Shown: one piece after another, positions 19,218 to 27,367 of the stretch
How positions within the stretch are numbered: position 1 is the first letter of the stretch
Layout: each line of letters opens with the position of its first letter
Virus record (IMG/VR): IMGVR_UViG_3300021478_000079
Location: 1-36,904 of that record
DNA from: a virus
Length of the DNA stretch: 36,904 nt
Direction: 5' to 3' (one strand)
Notes under the pieces: generated by a model
What the model was told of the DNA's origin: nothing
The model's input: the letters and a program-made list of their open reading frames with translations, nothing else
Database searches by the model: none
Position numbers and translations under genes: made by a program

Positions 19218-19602
19218 TTTTGATCTCAGGCGGTTTTGGAAGCTCCATCCAATGAGTTATATCGTCCGAATCCATTTCATGTTCTATATCTTTCCACGCT
19301 CCCACATATAACACTAAAACTTCTGCAGAAAGAAACTCCCAGGCTCCTCGCGGCTCCAATCGAGCTATTGCAATAGGCTTTGGCTCATCAGTTCTTTTAA
19401 AATTAGCCAAAACAAGTACATAAGCATTAAATTTAGGCAATCGATCTTTAACATCATACCAAATCGGTCTAACGCCAATTGTATTAGCATCAACCAAATA
19501 AGTCTCATATCCGTCTATTGCATGCCAATGTGAGCACATTGAAGTAATTGGTAAAACCAGCGCACTAGATTTATCTATGTAAGAATTTTTTTGCTCACTC
19601 AT
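19210..19602 (-). CDS. DUF551-containing protein
   Basis: 130 residues. The C-terminal part, VKDRLPKFNAYVLVLANF, then DDITHWMELPKPPE, carries the DUF551 marks (xxRLP, VLV, THWMPLPxPP). DUF551 proteins are common in early or accessory regions of phages and prophages. Their biochemical role is unknown. GGAGGAGATG ribosome site; start overlaps the HTH miniprotein before it. Confidence 0.8.
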   Translation of the reverse strand: MSEQKNSYIDKSSALVLPITSMCSHWHAIDGYETYLVDANTIGVRPIWYDVKDRLPKFNAYVLVLANFKRTDEPKPIAIARLEPRGAWEFLSAEVLVLYVGAWKDIEHEMDSDDITHWMELPKPPEIKNE

Positions 19603-19744
19603 TCATCTCCTCCGTCAATTTCTCAACAATCCTCAAAGCCTCATCATGGCTTACCTTCAGCTTTCTTTGCAGCATAGATACCGTTACACTTCCATGCATA
19701 TCAAGCATCTGATCTATCTTCTCCCTAATCGCTTGATTCATCAT
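19595..19744 (-). CDS. Winged-helix-like miniprotein (49 aa)
   Basis: Coupled to the TM peptide before it (ATGA). EKIDQMLDMHGSVTVSMLQR, then a KLKVSHDEALRIVEKLTEE helix, gives the helix-turn-helix rhythm of small winged-helix domains, so a DNA-binding regulator is plausible. Confidence 0.5.
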   Translation of the reverse strand: MMNQAIREKIDQMLDMHGSVTVSMLQRKLKVSHDEALRIVEKLTEEMNE

Positions 19745-19839
19745 TTGCACCGATACCGTATATCTTTATAAATCAAATAAATCATTCCGATCACTGTAAT
19801 CACTCCGATTATCTCTAAAAATATATGTAGGATTTGCAT
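19741..19839 (-). CDS. 32-residue single-span membrane peptide
   Basis: GAGGGAAAT ribosome site before ATG 19839, which overlaps the preceding stop (TAATG). Almost all hydrophobic (ILHIFLEIIGVITVIGMIYL) with a basic end (YKDIRYRCK). Could be a small inner-membrane peptide such as an exclusion or holin-like factor; no family recognised. Confidence 0.55.
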   Translation of the reverse strand: MQILHIFLEIIGVITVIGMIYLIYKDIRYRCK

Positions 19840-20030
19840 TAGATTTCCCTCAAAAACTTTTCCAAATCTTCCCGTTTGTACATTGGCCAGCCCGTCACTG
19901 GATGCGTGTAAACACGAATCTTATTGGTTCTATTCCTATGCCATGTAGCAAGAGTCTGTCTTGAGATACCAAGAAACTCGGCAGCTTTTTTGCGATTCAG
20001 GTATTGATCTAATCTATTGAACTCTGTCAT
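19839..20030 (-). CDS. Excisionase/MerR-type HTH protein
   Basis: 63 residues from ATG 20030, chosen because GAGGTG lies eight bases upstream; a longer frame uses an upstream TTG. LNRKKAAEFLGISRQTLATW, then a YTHPVTGWPMYKREDLEKFL end is the HTH_17/excisionase-type winged helix. First gene of the accessory operon, so probably its regulator rather than an excisionase, as no integrase is present. Confidence 0.78.
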   Translation of the reverse strand: MTEFNRLDQYLNRKKAAEFLGISRQTLATWHRNRTNKIRVYTHPVTGWPMYKREDLEKFLREI

Positions 20031-20050
20031 ACTATATACACCTCTAGCCA

Positions 20051-20079
20051 ACTTTATGTGAGTATAGCATTTATGACAA
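20051..20079 (-). promoter_or_regulatory. Sigma70-like promoter of the accessory operon
   Basis: On the minus strand TTGTCA (20079-20074), a 17-base spacer and TAAAGT (20056-20051) precede the HTH gene by about 20 bases. It overlaps the start of the divergent gene at 20073, so the two are probably co-regulated. Confidence 0.5.
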
Positions 20080-20321
20080 CGAAATATGAACAGCTTTTAT
20101 TATTTGAAGTGCCGTTTGATGAGAAAATTCGTAACCTAATGGCCGAATGCAGGGCATCTAATATCAGAACGCATAAGGCGCAATTCGGCAAGATTGGCGC
20201 TCAGAATAAGCGTATTGACGAACTTGAGAAAAGATTAGATGCAATTGAGCGTGGTTTGTGCCAATCCGGTAAATCTGCTTTACACGAAAAAATAGAGTTC
20301 TTCGAAGAGGCTTATCAATGA
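20073..20321 (+). CDS. Coiled-coil protein divergent from the accessory operon (82 aa)
   Basis: ATG 20073 (an in-frame GTG at 20058 is possible). No ribosome site is visible. FEVPFDEKIRNLMAECRASN, then a coiled coil IGAQNKRIDELEKRLDAIER. A short intracellular protein of unknown function; could regulate the adjacent operon. Confidence 0.5.
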   Translation: MTTKYEQLLLFEVPFDEKIRNLMAECRASNIRTHKAQFGKIGAQNKRIDELEKRLDAIERGLCQSGKSALHEKIEFFEEAYQ

Positions 20322-20360
20322 ATCTACTAATTTGACATGAATTAGTCGATTTCAGTAATG

Positions 20361-20400
20361 AAAAAAGCGACTGAACTTAACTAAGGAAAGCTCAGCCGCT
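20361..20400 (-). terminator. Intrinsic terminator of the late operon
   Basis: On the minus strand GCGGCTGA (20399-20392) pairs with TCAGTCGC (20374-20367) with one GU pair, followed by TTTTTT (20366-20361). It lies 35 bases after the last fibre gene. Confidence 0.7.
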
Positions 20401-20434
20401 CAGCCTATCTTGTTTCAAAAGGAGGCAAAGATTT

Positions 20435-21211
20435 TTAGAGCAGCACAACATAATAAAGCATTGTAATCTTTATCGAGTTATCATTTGCGGCATTTCCTGT
20501 GATTTCCGTTGCAACATCATTAAACGCATTTACTGCTATATTTTCTAGATTTGTTATTATTGTCTGTTCGGCTGAGGGAGAAGCTGTATTGTATGTGCTT
20601 GTGCTACTTACAAGAACTGCGTTACTTGTCGTTGTGGCTATTGCTGTTGAAGTCCCATAATAAATTTTTATTGCCTGACCAGCGGCGGCCACGAATACAT
20701 TTGTACCGCCATAAATAAATTTTGATATCCATAATGCTACAGGAACGATAACTTTTCCAGCGCCTTGAGCCGCTACAATCTGTATGGGCGTTCCGTGTAG
20801 TGCTTTAATTTGCGCTGATGTTAATGTCACACTAGCAGAGGTAAAGCCTAAAGGGCCAGCAGAGGCCGGAGAGCTAACAAAATTCGTTCCATTAGAAGTT
20901 AAAACGTTTCCGCTTGTGCCAGCAGTTGATGGATAAGTAGCCGTTGAGGCGACCCAGTTTGTGCCGTCTGCAATTAATATCGTTCCTGCTGCGGTTGCAG
21001 TTGATGGATAAGTAGCCGTTGAATAACCAGGATTTGCCAAACCGCCGCCTGATTGTAAAACTTGACCGGCTGTACCTGCTGCGGTTGCTGTTATAGCACT
21101 ATTTCCTTGACCTAAAAGCACACCATGATTTGTTAAAGTTGCAACTCCTGTTCCTCCATTTGGAACCGTGACAGGTGTAGCAATACTACTATTAGGGAAA
21201 TTATATGCCAT
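20435..21211 (-). CDS. Tail fibre protein
   Basis: 258 residues. Starts MAYNFPNSSIATPVTVPNGG, where NGGTGVATLTNHGVLLGQGN is a tail-fibre repeat used in many phages, followed by TATYPSTA and GNVLTSNGTNFVSS repeats. The C-terminus (from about residue 120) is a beta-rich domain with no known motif, likely the receptor-facing tip. Shares its first residues with the next gene (MAYNFP). Confidence 0.75.
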   Translation of the reverse strand: MAYNFPNSSIATPVTVPNGGTGVATLTNHGVLLGQGNSAITATAAGTAGQVLQSGGGLANPGYSTATYPSTATAAGTILIADGTNWVASTATYPSTAGTSGNVLTSNGTNFVSSPASAGPLGFTSASVTLTSAQIKALHGTPIQIVAAQGAGKVIVPVALWISKFIYGGTNVFVAAAGQAIKIYYGTSTAIATTTSNAVLVSSTSTYNTASPSAEQTIITNLENIAVNAFNDVATEITGNAANDNSIKITMLYYVVLL

Positions 21212-21212
21212 T

Positions 21213-21893
21213 TTATCTCGCTGATGTTAACGTATTTAATATATAGCCATAATCTACCAAGATCGTTCTAGATGTTGTTCCAGCTGTCTTTTGAATCTGT
21301 GCCTGCAATCCCATAGGATTTGTTGTAGGAATATTTGTTGTGACCGTTCCAACAGAAACACCATTAACAAAAAATGTTGCAATAGGTGTGAGCGGAACAA
21401 CGACAATAGTCAATCTAGTCCATCCAGTACCAACTGTTGAAGAAGAATTAGTCGCAGTTTCAGTATTTGCATTTCTTGCCACTAATTGCCATTTTCCCGA
21501 ATTTGTTCCGTCCGTATATCTAAACTCAATAGCGTTCGTTCCCTCAGCAGGATTGAAATTATCCAAGGCACCGACACGAACTGTGAAAGTATCTGTTCCG
21601 TTGGATAGCACTGGAATCATCACAACCCATTCTAATGTAATTGATCCCCCATCCATTACAAGGGATTGCTCCATCAAATGGACGTTAGCAGCGCCAGCGG
21701 TATTTGTGCCTGTGGCAATAGTCCAGATGCCCGGATGATTCGCAACGCCTGGTGTATTTTTAGTTACTGCTCCTGTATTTACAAGATTTTCATTCCAAGG
21801 CCCATCATTAAACGACATCATGTCATCATAGAACATTTGAGTTGTGGAGGGGTTGAAAGTCGATCCGCCGGAAGTGGGGAAGTTATATGCCAT
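21213..21893 (-). CDS. Fibre protein with lectin-like domain
   Basis: 226 residues, start MAYNFPTSGGSTFNPSTTQM. The rest has the strand order of a concanavalin/LamG-like jelly roll: DGPWNENLVNTGAVTKNTPG, ITLEWVVMIPVLSNGTDTFT, IEFRYTDGTNSGKWQLVARN, TRLTIVVVPL, then FFVNGVSVGTV. Probably binds surface glycans. Follows the tailspike-like gene. Confidence 0.68.
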   Translation of the reverse strand: MAYNFPTSGGSTFNPSTTQMFYDDMMSFNDGPWNENLVNTGAVTKNTPGVANHPGIWTIATGTNTAGAANVHLMEQSLVMDGGSITLEWVVMIPVLSNGTDTFTVRVGALDNFNPAEGTNAIEFRYTDGTNSGKWQLVARNANTETATNSSSTVGTGWTRLTIVVVPLTPIATFFVNGVSVGTVTTNIPTTNPMGLQAQIQKTAGTTSRTILVDYGYILNTLTSAR

Positions 21894-21902
21894 CGATTAA
21901 TC

Positions 21903-23282
21903 CTAATTTGCGTTCCACTGAGTGCCATTATAAATCAATTCGACAGATGCAAAAGTCGTATTTAAAACTAATGTTGCGGCTCCATCGATATTTTTCCCGT
22001 TTCCGCTAATAGTTATGTTATTGGTATTTGCTGTGCCAGTATTATCCTTGATTATTACTTTCTGGCCAATGGAAGGGGTGGCTGTAAGGTTTATCGTTCT
22101 AGACACTGAACTATCAACAATAACAATCGCATCTTGTGGCAATACCGTATATGGATAAGCGCTAGGAATTTTGACTTGCACAGCACTATTTGCAAACACA
22201 AATGGGTTTTGATTTGTGACAGTGATATTCGTTCCTGCCTGTAAAAAGCCAAGTCCCGAATAATTTAACGTTCCAGCTCCTGATATTGCAGCGGTTGCAT
22301 TGCTCGTGCTGATTAAAGTCATATTTATAGTAGCTGTGGCACCAACCCCAATGGTTACTGATGGTGAAGTTCCACCACCTAGGAAGCCCATTTCACTAAA
22401 GAAATTTCCGCCAGTTAAAGCGACAGCTGTTGTATTACCGGAATTTATCTGGCTATATGCCGTTGTGAATGACCCTGAAGACACTGTTATTGGGAATTTA
22501 AGAAGGCTTTGCTCAAACTGGAGCACGCCATTTGCCAGAGTTCCTGGAATAGTTGGATTGAAAGAGCCATTTTCAATGTCACAGAATCCCCAATACATAG
22601 TACCAGGGCTATTCATAGTAAATGGGGCGAGCGCACCGTTTATACTACCTGTACAATAAGCAATATTAATTTCTGCACTCGCTGATGTGCTTGTGAAGGC
22701 AATTCCACCATTATTAAATACGTTTAGATAACATCCGGTTAAATTAACCGTAGATGCCGCATTTCCACTGACAGTCAAGAAAGGCGCGCCATTAGTTACA
22801 AGCTGAATGCCTGAAATTGTTACAGTTCCTGTACCTGTAAAGGTGCAATTTCCATTTATTATTACATTAGAGGCTGTTATAAAATTTCCATTTAAACCAG
22901 CATCGGCAGCAAATGCGATTAAATTAACACCGCTTTTTAAAACGGGATTTTCAGTATAAGTGCCTGCGGTTATGAAAATGTCATCACCTGCACTGGCAGC
23001 ATTAATCGCAGCCTGAATAGTGGTATGGGTGCCTAAATTAGCTACCGGATTTACTACCCATTTTGCATATCCAGGCATTCGGAAAGTTACAGTTGGGCCG
23101 CCATTACTAGTTGTCCATGGTGAAAATGCATCTGGCGCAGTTGCAGATGATGAATCAGTTCCAAAGAGGTTAAGATTGTTAGCCACAGGAACGGCAAAAT
23201 TGCCGTCATTGGTGGTGTATTTGGTGGCAATTTGAGGGGGCAAAGGACCGCCCCCTAAACCTACTATATGAAATTCGCTCAT
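21903..23282 (-). CDS. Tailspike-like protein with beta-helix
   Basis: 459 residues. After an N-terminal attachment segment, residues 80-110 (LGTHTTIQAAINAASAGDDI, then FITAGTYTENPVLKSGVNLI) are the hallmark start of a pectin-lyase-type right-handed beta-helix. Many short strands of polar and Thr/Ser residues follow. The end (IIKDNTGTANTNNITISGNG, then a ATLVLNTTFASVELIYNGTQ strand) is a typical fibre C-terminal domain. No clear catalytic pair seen, so glycanase activity is only possible. Confidence 0.8.
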   Translation of the reverse strand: MSEFHIVGLGGGPLPPQIATKYTTNDGNFAVPVANNLNLFGTDSSSATAPDAFSPWTTSNGGPTVTFRMPGYAKWVVNPVANLGTHTTIQAAINAASAGDDIFITAGTYTENPVLKSGVNLIAFAADAGLNGNFITASNVIINGNCTFTGTGTVTISGIQLVTNGAPFLTVSGNAASTVNLTGCYLNVFNNGGIAFTSTSASAEINIAYCTGSINGALAPFTMNSPGTMYWGFCDIENGSFNPTIPGTLANGVLQFEQSLLKFPITVSSGSFTTAYSQINSGNTTAVALTGGNFFSEMGFLGGGTSPSVTIGVGATATINMTLISTSNATAAISGAGTLNYSGLGFLQAGTNITVTNQNPFVFANSAVQVKIPSAYPYTVLPQDAIVIVDSSVSRTINLTATPSIGQKVIIKDNTGTANTNNITISGNGKNIDGAATLVLNTTFASVELIYNGTQWNAN

Positions 23283-23623
23283 CTATATCCTCCAACTGTC
23301 AAAAATGTAGGATTAGTGCTTGTCCTAACCCATACATTTTGCCCCGCCCTTCCATTTAAGGTGCCAGAACCATAAGGGGGATTGTCAGAGTGATTTGCTT
23401 GTAAATCGATAACCAATGTTGCGCTAGCAGGCCAAACCTGATGCAGATTTACACCATCAAAGCTAATATCAACAGCAACAGCGCCACCGTTCCATACTTC
23501 CATGATTTTAATATTATCAAGAAACCCATTCGGGAACATCGGCTGAAATGTTCCCGTTAGAGTTGTAGTATCAAATTGCCCGGCAGGTATTGCCTGAAAC
23601 CATGCTTGCTCAGGATTGGACAT
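23279..23623 (-). CDS. Small virion-associated protein (114 aa)
   Basis: Beta-rich (FQPMFPNGFLDNIKIMEVWN, then AVAVDISFDGVNLHQVWPAS). Overlaps the start of the next gene by four bases. Probably a small tail/spike partner or adaptor. No family recognised. Confidence 0.55.
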   Translation of the reverse strand: MSNPEQAWFQAIPAGQFDTTTLTGTFQPMFPNGFLDNIKIMEVWNGGAVAVDISFDGVNLHQVWPASATLVIDLQANHSDNPPYGSGTLNGRAGQNVWVRTSTNPTFLTVGGYR

Positions 23624-23837
23624 CTTGCGCCTCCACTGGTGGATCGTCTGGGACTTTAATTTCTGCGACTTTTTGCGCTTCTATCTGCGCTCTGATATTA
23701 TCTTCAACCTGGCCAATGTACTTTTGACATTGGAACAAAGCCTCTTTAATATGCTCAATTGGAGCATCATTATCACACATGAAATGGTAGACTTTATCCG
23801 CAACAGTGAATTCTAATCGTACGATGTTCTTTAGCAT
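23610..23837 (-). CDS. Small acidic protein (75 aa)
   Basis: Starts with a beta segment (MLKNIVRLEFTVADKVYHFM), then a coiled helix (IGQVEDNIRAQIEAQKVAEI) and a Pro/Asp tail. May be a chaperone for fibre trimerisation given its place between fibre genes; inference only. Confidence 0.5.
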   Translation of the reverse strand: MLKNIVRLEFTVADKVYHFMCDNDAPIEHIKEALFQCQKYIGQVEDNIRAQIEAQKVAEIKVPDDPPVEAQDVQS

Positions 23838-23850
23838 TTTTTCCCTATAG

Positions 23851-26181
23851 TTAGCTTAATATCCAAATAGTGATGATTATATTATCTCCAGCACCTAAGG
23901 CGCCAGCTCCATTATTCTTAGTATGCACAATAATTTGGCCTGCTGATTGTGTAACTCCTAGATAGCCCATTCTCGCATCATTTGTGGATGCATTTAAGTT
24001 GGCCACAGTAACTATAATAGCGGATGTTGTCAAAATTTTGTTGCTAACAATTGTAAAATCTTGAGTTCCTGCTGCGGCTGTTGTAAAACCTGTCCATGTA
24101 GTTGCTAAAACACGACTATTCAAAGTAACTGTTACAGTTGCGGAAGCTGTTGAGGCAGTATCTGGGGTTACCGCAACTAAGCCAGGTGTCGTTGCGCCAG
24201 AGGCAAGCGTTACTCCACCTGTTCCTGATTGGACAGTAGTGGTTGATGTTGTATTTACAGAACCTAATGTAACTGTTTTAGCGGCAGCTCCTGTGCCGAT
24301 TTGCAATGTGGTAATAGCCGCATCATTGCTAATATTCATAGCACCTGCGCCTGTAGCAATTGCTAGAGAACCACCTACGGTTGTAACTGTCGACGCACCA
24401 GACCCGGCATTTAATACTAAATTGGTAGCACCAGTTGCATTACCAATCGTAATGGTTTTGGCTGCTGCATCAGCACCAATATTAATAGCGCCTGTTCCTG
24501 TGACAAATCCTAAGGTTCCGTTCGTAGTTGTGTATGTACTACCTCCTGTACCCGTATTAATATTTACTGCTGTCGCACCAGTAATATTACCTATGGTAAT
24601 TGTCTTTGCAACTGCGTCTGTGCCTAGATTTATCGCGCCTGTTCCGGTATTTAATGTATAGGCACCATTCGTTAACGTATATGTGATCCCACCTGTGCCA
24701 GTGTTTATAGCGACAGCCGTAGCGCCTGTAATATTTCCTATTGTAATAGTATGAGCAATAGCATTAGTGCCCACATTTACGCCGCCCGTTCCTGCATTTA
24801 ATGAGATGGCTGTAACTCCTGTCGAATTACCAATATTGATCGTATGATCTGCTGCGTCAGCGCCTAAAGAGATAATTCCTGTACCTGTTGTAAGATTAAA
24901 GGCGCCATTAGTTGTATTAAAGGACGCTGCCGCCGTTCCTGAATTAATTACAACTTGCGTTGCGCCCGTTACATTACCTATAGTAATAACTTTTGCAGCT
25001 CCATCAGTTCCGACGTTAATTGCGCCTGTTCCTGTAGATAGTCCCCAAGAACCATTTGTAGTCGTCCACAGATTTGCCCCCGTACCCGAATTATGGATTA
25101 TAGAAGTCGCACCTGTGACGTTCCCAATGGTAATTACTTTCGCGGCAGCATCTGTTCCTATATTTATCCCGCCAGTTCCGGTGTTGAAACTTAATGTCCC
25201 ATTTGTGGTTGTGTAAGTTGAACCGCCTGTTCCTGTGTTGATATTTACAGTTGTCGCACTAGTAATGTTTCCTATAGTCACTGTGTGGGCAATTGCATTC
25301 GTCCCTAAATTCAACGCGCCAGTTCCCACATTCAATGAGATAGCTGTAGCGCCAGTACTATTTCCTAAAGTAATCGTTTTCGCAGCCGCATCGGCTCCAA
25401 TGTTGATTGCTCCTGTACCGCTAGTAATTGAGAAAGCTCCATTTGTAGTATTAATTGAAGAAGCCGCTGTACCAGCATTTACAACAACTTGCGTTGCGCC
25501 TGTGACGTTACCTATAGTGATAACTCTAGCGGCAGCTCCTGTACCAATATTAATTGCATCCGCAGACGCATCTTGACCAATGCTTATGGCTGTTCCGCCA
25601 GACGCCCAGGTGCCCCCAGCCGTAAAAGTAACTGTTGTGGCGCCTAAAGTAGTGAAAGCCCCTGTATTTGGTGCAGTTCCACCAATTGCGGGATTTGACG
25701 CAAAAACTGCCGCAAGACTTTTCGGCTGTACTGCAAGAGGCGTCCCAGGATTTAAGTTTGTTCCTGCTACCGCTTGAGCATCCGTTGCCTCTTGAATAAG
25801 GCCGACAGCCGCTTCTGTAGCCTTATTCGCTCCTGCTAAAACTACACTATTTACAAAGGTAAATACATCATTTGCAAGAGGAACAATAGATCCTGCAGGC
25901 GCTGTGCCCGCTTCTAGCTGTGCTAAAGTGGATAATTTAACCGTTCCGAATGTGCTGGTGCTTGCAGGCGCCCCACCTGCTACGTTCCAAATACCCGCAC
26001 CAGTGGTTTCATAGATGATTGGAGGGCTTACTGAATTGTCTTGCCATCTTGTGCCTGGCGGATAGATATCCTGTGCTGTAGGCGCTCTTAAAGGTATTCC
26101 GATAAATTGAGGATAAACATAAGCGTCTACACCAACTGCAAACGGGGTTCCTCCGCTAGTATTACTTAAAGAAGCTGTCAT
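23851..26181 (-). CDS. Long repeat-rich tail fibre
   Basis: 776 residues from ATG 26181 with an AGGAGG site (an upstream ATG is not needed). The N-terminus (YPQFIGIPLRAPTAQDIYPP, then GTRWQDNS) resembles a virion-attachment domain. From about residue 190 to 650 it is built of beta-solenoid repeats such as VITIGNVTGAT and GTGAINIGTDAAAK, roughly 9-10 units. The C-terminus is a beta domain (TSAIIVTVANLNASTNDARM). The longest fibre in the window; probably forms a rigid shaft. Confidence 0.8.
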   Translation of the reverse strand: MTASLSNTSGGTPFAVGVDAYVYPQFIGIPLRAPTAQDIYPPGTRWQDNSVSPPIIYETTGAGIWNVAGGAPASTSTFGTVKLSTLAQLEAGTAPAGSIVPLANDVFTFVNSVVLAGANKATEAAVGLIQEATDAQAVAGTNLNPGTPLAVQPKSLAAVFASNPAIGGTAPNTGAFTTLGATTVTFTAGGTWASGGTAISIGQDASADAINIGTGAAARVITIGNVTGATQVVVNAGTAASSINTTNGAFSITSGTGAINIGADAAAKTITLGNSTGATAISLNVGTGALNLGTNAIAHTVTIGNITSATTVNINTGTGGSTYTTTNGTLSFNTGTGGINIGTDAAAKVITIGNVTGATSIIHNSGTGANLWTTTNGSWGLSTGTGAINVGTDGAAKVITIGNVTGATQVVINSGTAAASFNTTNGAFNLTTGTGIISLGADAADHTINIGNSTGVTAISLNAGTGGVNVGTNAIAHTITIGNITGATAVAINTGTGGITYTLTNGAYTLNTGTGAINLGTDAVAKTITIGNITGATAVNINTGTGGSTYTTTNGTLGFVTGTGAINIGADAAAKTITIGNATGATNLVLNAGSGASTVTTVGGSLAIATGAGAMNISNDAAITTLQIGTGAAAKTVTLGSVNTTSTTTVQSGTGGVTLASGATTPGLVAVTPDTASTASATVTVTLNSRVLATTWTGFTTAAAGTQDFTIVSNKILTTSAIIVTVANLNASTNDARMGYLGVTQSAGQIIVHTKNNGAGALGAGDNIIITIWILS
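24230..25610 (-). repeat. Coding repeats of the long fibre
   Basis: Repeats with the signature TIGNxTGAT, roughly every 36-45 residues, with occasional short units. Units run long, short, long, long and then the same order recurs, so part of the array duplicated as a block. Edges are approximate. Confidence 0.7.
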
Positions 26182-26240
26182 TTTATCCTCCTGGTGAAAG
26201 CACCAATTTATCAATTAAAGTCTTTATTCACTATCTTAAT

Positions 26241-26708
26241 TCAAGTTAAACGCTGATAGGGCGCATTCCTATTTTTAAGAAGTGCGAACACAGAAGCGCC
26301 AGCCGATGGCGCTTTCCCTTTCCACCATTTTCCCCATCTGTTTTGTCCATCTGTTCTTGCAGGAACAGCGCCCGATTGCAATAATTCCGCTATAACCCTT
26401 GGCGTTTGTGGATATTGGTAGATTGGCCCTTCTCTATTCGGGTATTTTCCAAGGAATTGAACCATTAGATTCCCCGTTTTGTCATCATAATCCATGCCTG
26501 CTACGTTGCTTGATGGCATGCCTGGTGGTGGTGCGCGTGGTGGTGGAGGCGCTATTGTTCCACCTTCGGTTGCCGCCTCTTCTTGAATTGTCGCCATAAC
26601 ACTTTGCAATAATTCTGCTAGCGCCTGTTGAGATGCAAAATTTAAGCTAGGCCCGCTAGTTTCCAAATAATCAATAATGCTTTGGGTATAAGCAATTAAT
26701 TCGTCCAT
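26241..26708 (-). CDS. KTSB-domain protein
   Basis: 155 residues, ATG 26708 overlapping the previous stop (TGATG). Residues 65-155 match the KTSB pattern: DYDDKTGNLMVQFLG, then IYQYPQTPRVIAELLQSGA and a final GKWWKG. The N-terminal helix is followed by a Pro-rich hinge (APPPPRAPPPGMPSS). KTSB domains occur in phage and bacterial proteins linked to RNA or DNA binding; role here unknown. Confidence 0.7.
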   Translation of the reverse strand: MDELIAYTQSIIDYLETSGPSLNFASQQALAELLQSVMATIQEEAATEGGTIAPPPPRAPPPGMPSSNVAGMDYDDKTGNLMVQFLGKYPNREGPIYQYPQTPRVIAELLQSGAVPARTDGQNRWGKWWKGKAPSAGASVFALLKNRNAPYQRLT

Positions 26709-27367
26709 CACCGACCTTTAAATCGTTGTAAAAGCGCTTGACCTTGCTGCAATATCTGGGCAACTCCCGGGTCTAAACCTTGGGCGCCATTTCCTGCCTG
26801 TTGTGCATTTCCTTGATTTGGCTCCTGCGCCATTTGTCCGTTTCCAAAAACACTCTGTACAATGCTTGACCAATCTGTTTTATGGTCTTTCTCCATCTGT
26901 TTGATAACTTTTCTGTGCTTGTCATCAAGAAACTTTAAAGCTTTTGCCCCTGCTTCAATTGGGGTATTACCTTCCTTAATCAGATCAGAAATATATTGAA
27001 AAAGGCCTGGCGAATATTGTTGAATTATATTTCGATTTTCCTTTGCTGGCTCTTTGCCTTCTTGCTCTTTTGGCTCAAGTTTATCTTTTAGAAAGTTAAG
27101 GCCCTCTTGCACATCAAGACCCATCGCTGCGCCTTTTTCTAAAAAACCGCCAATTTTTGGACTAACTTTATTTATTCCTTTAATTGCTAAATCAGGCGGA
27201 ATGTATTTACTTAAGAATGGAAGAAGCTTTGAGCTTAAACCTACCCCCGACGCGCTTATTGCAAGATTTCCTGCTGTTTTAACGCCTCGTTTAACGTTGG
27301 AATTAAAACGCTCATTCCTTTCAATCTCTCTTTCATTGGCTTCTTCATCGGGTCTTAATGGTTTCAT
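26708..27367 (-). CDS. Putative internal virion/ejection protein
   Basis: 219 residues, helical and charged at the start (MKPLRPDEEANEREIERNER), a Gly/Ser/Leu segment (AGNLAISASGVGLSSKLLPF), and a Gln/Gly end (QGNAQQAGNGAQGLDPGVAQ). Lies between structural genes; ejection proteins of short-tailed phages have such compositions. No family recognised. Confidence 0.55.
   Translation of the reverse strand: MKPLRPDEEANEREIERNERFNSNVKRGVKTAGNLAISASGVGLSSKLLPFLSKYIPPDLAIKGINKVSPKIGGFLEKGAAMGLDVQEGLNFLKDKLEPKEQEGKEPAKENRNIIQQYSPGLFQYISDLIKEGNTPIEAGAKALKFLDDKHRKVIKQMEKDHKTDWSSIVQSVFGNGQMAQEPNQGNAQQAGNGAQGLDPGVAQILQQGQALLQRFKGR

Noticed and set aside
19839-20030. Excisionase gene as proof of lysogeny
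   Set aside because: The HTH type is shared with many regulators, and no integrase or attachment site is visible.
24230-25610. Regular repeats considered as a CRISPR array
   Set aside because: The repeats are in-frame, degenerate protein repeats of a fibre, without unique spacers.
24239-25777. Plus-strand frames rich in Val, Pro and Ala within the long fibre gene
   Set aside because: They are antisense reflections of the repeat-rich fibre coding sequence, with no starts or ribosome sites of their own.
20435-26181. Diversity-generating retroelement acting on the fibre genes
   Set aside because: No reverse transcriptase gene or template repeat is seen anywhere in the window.
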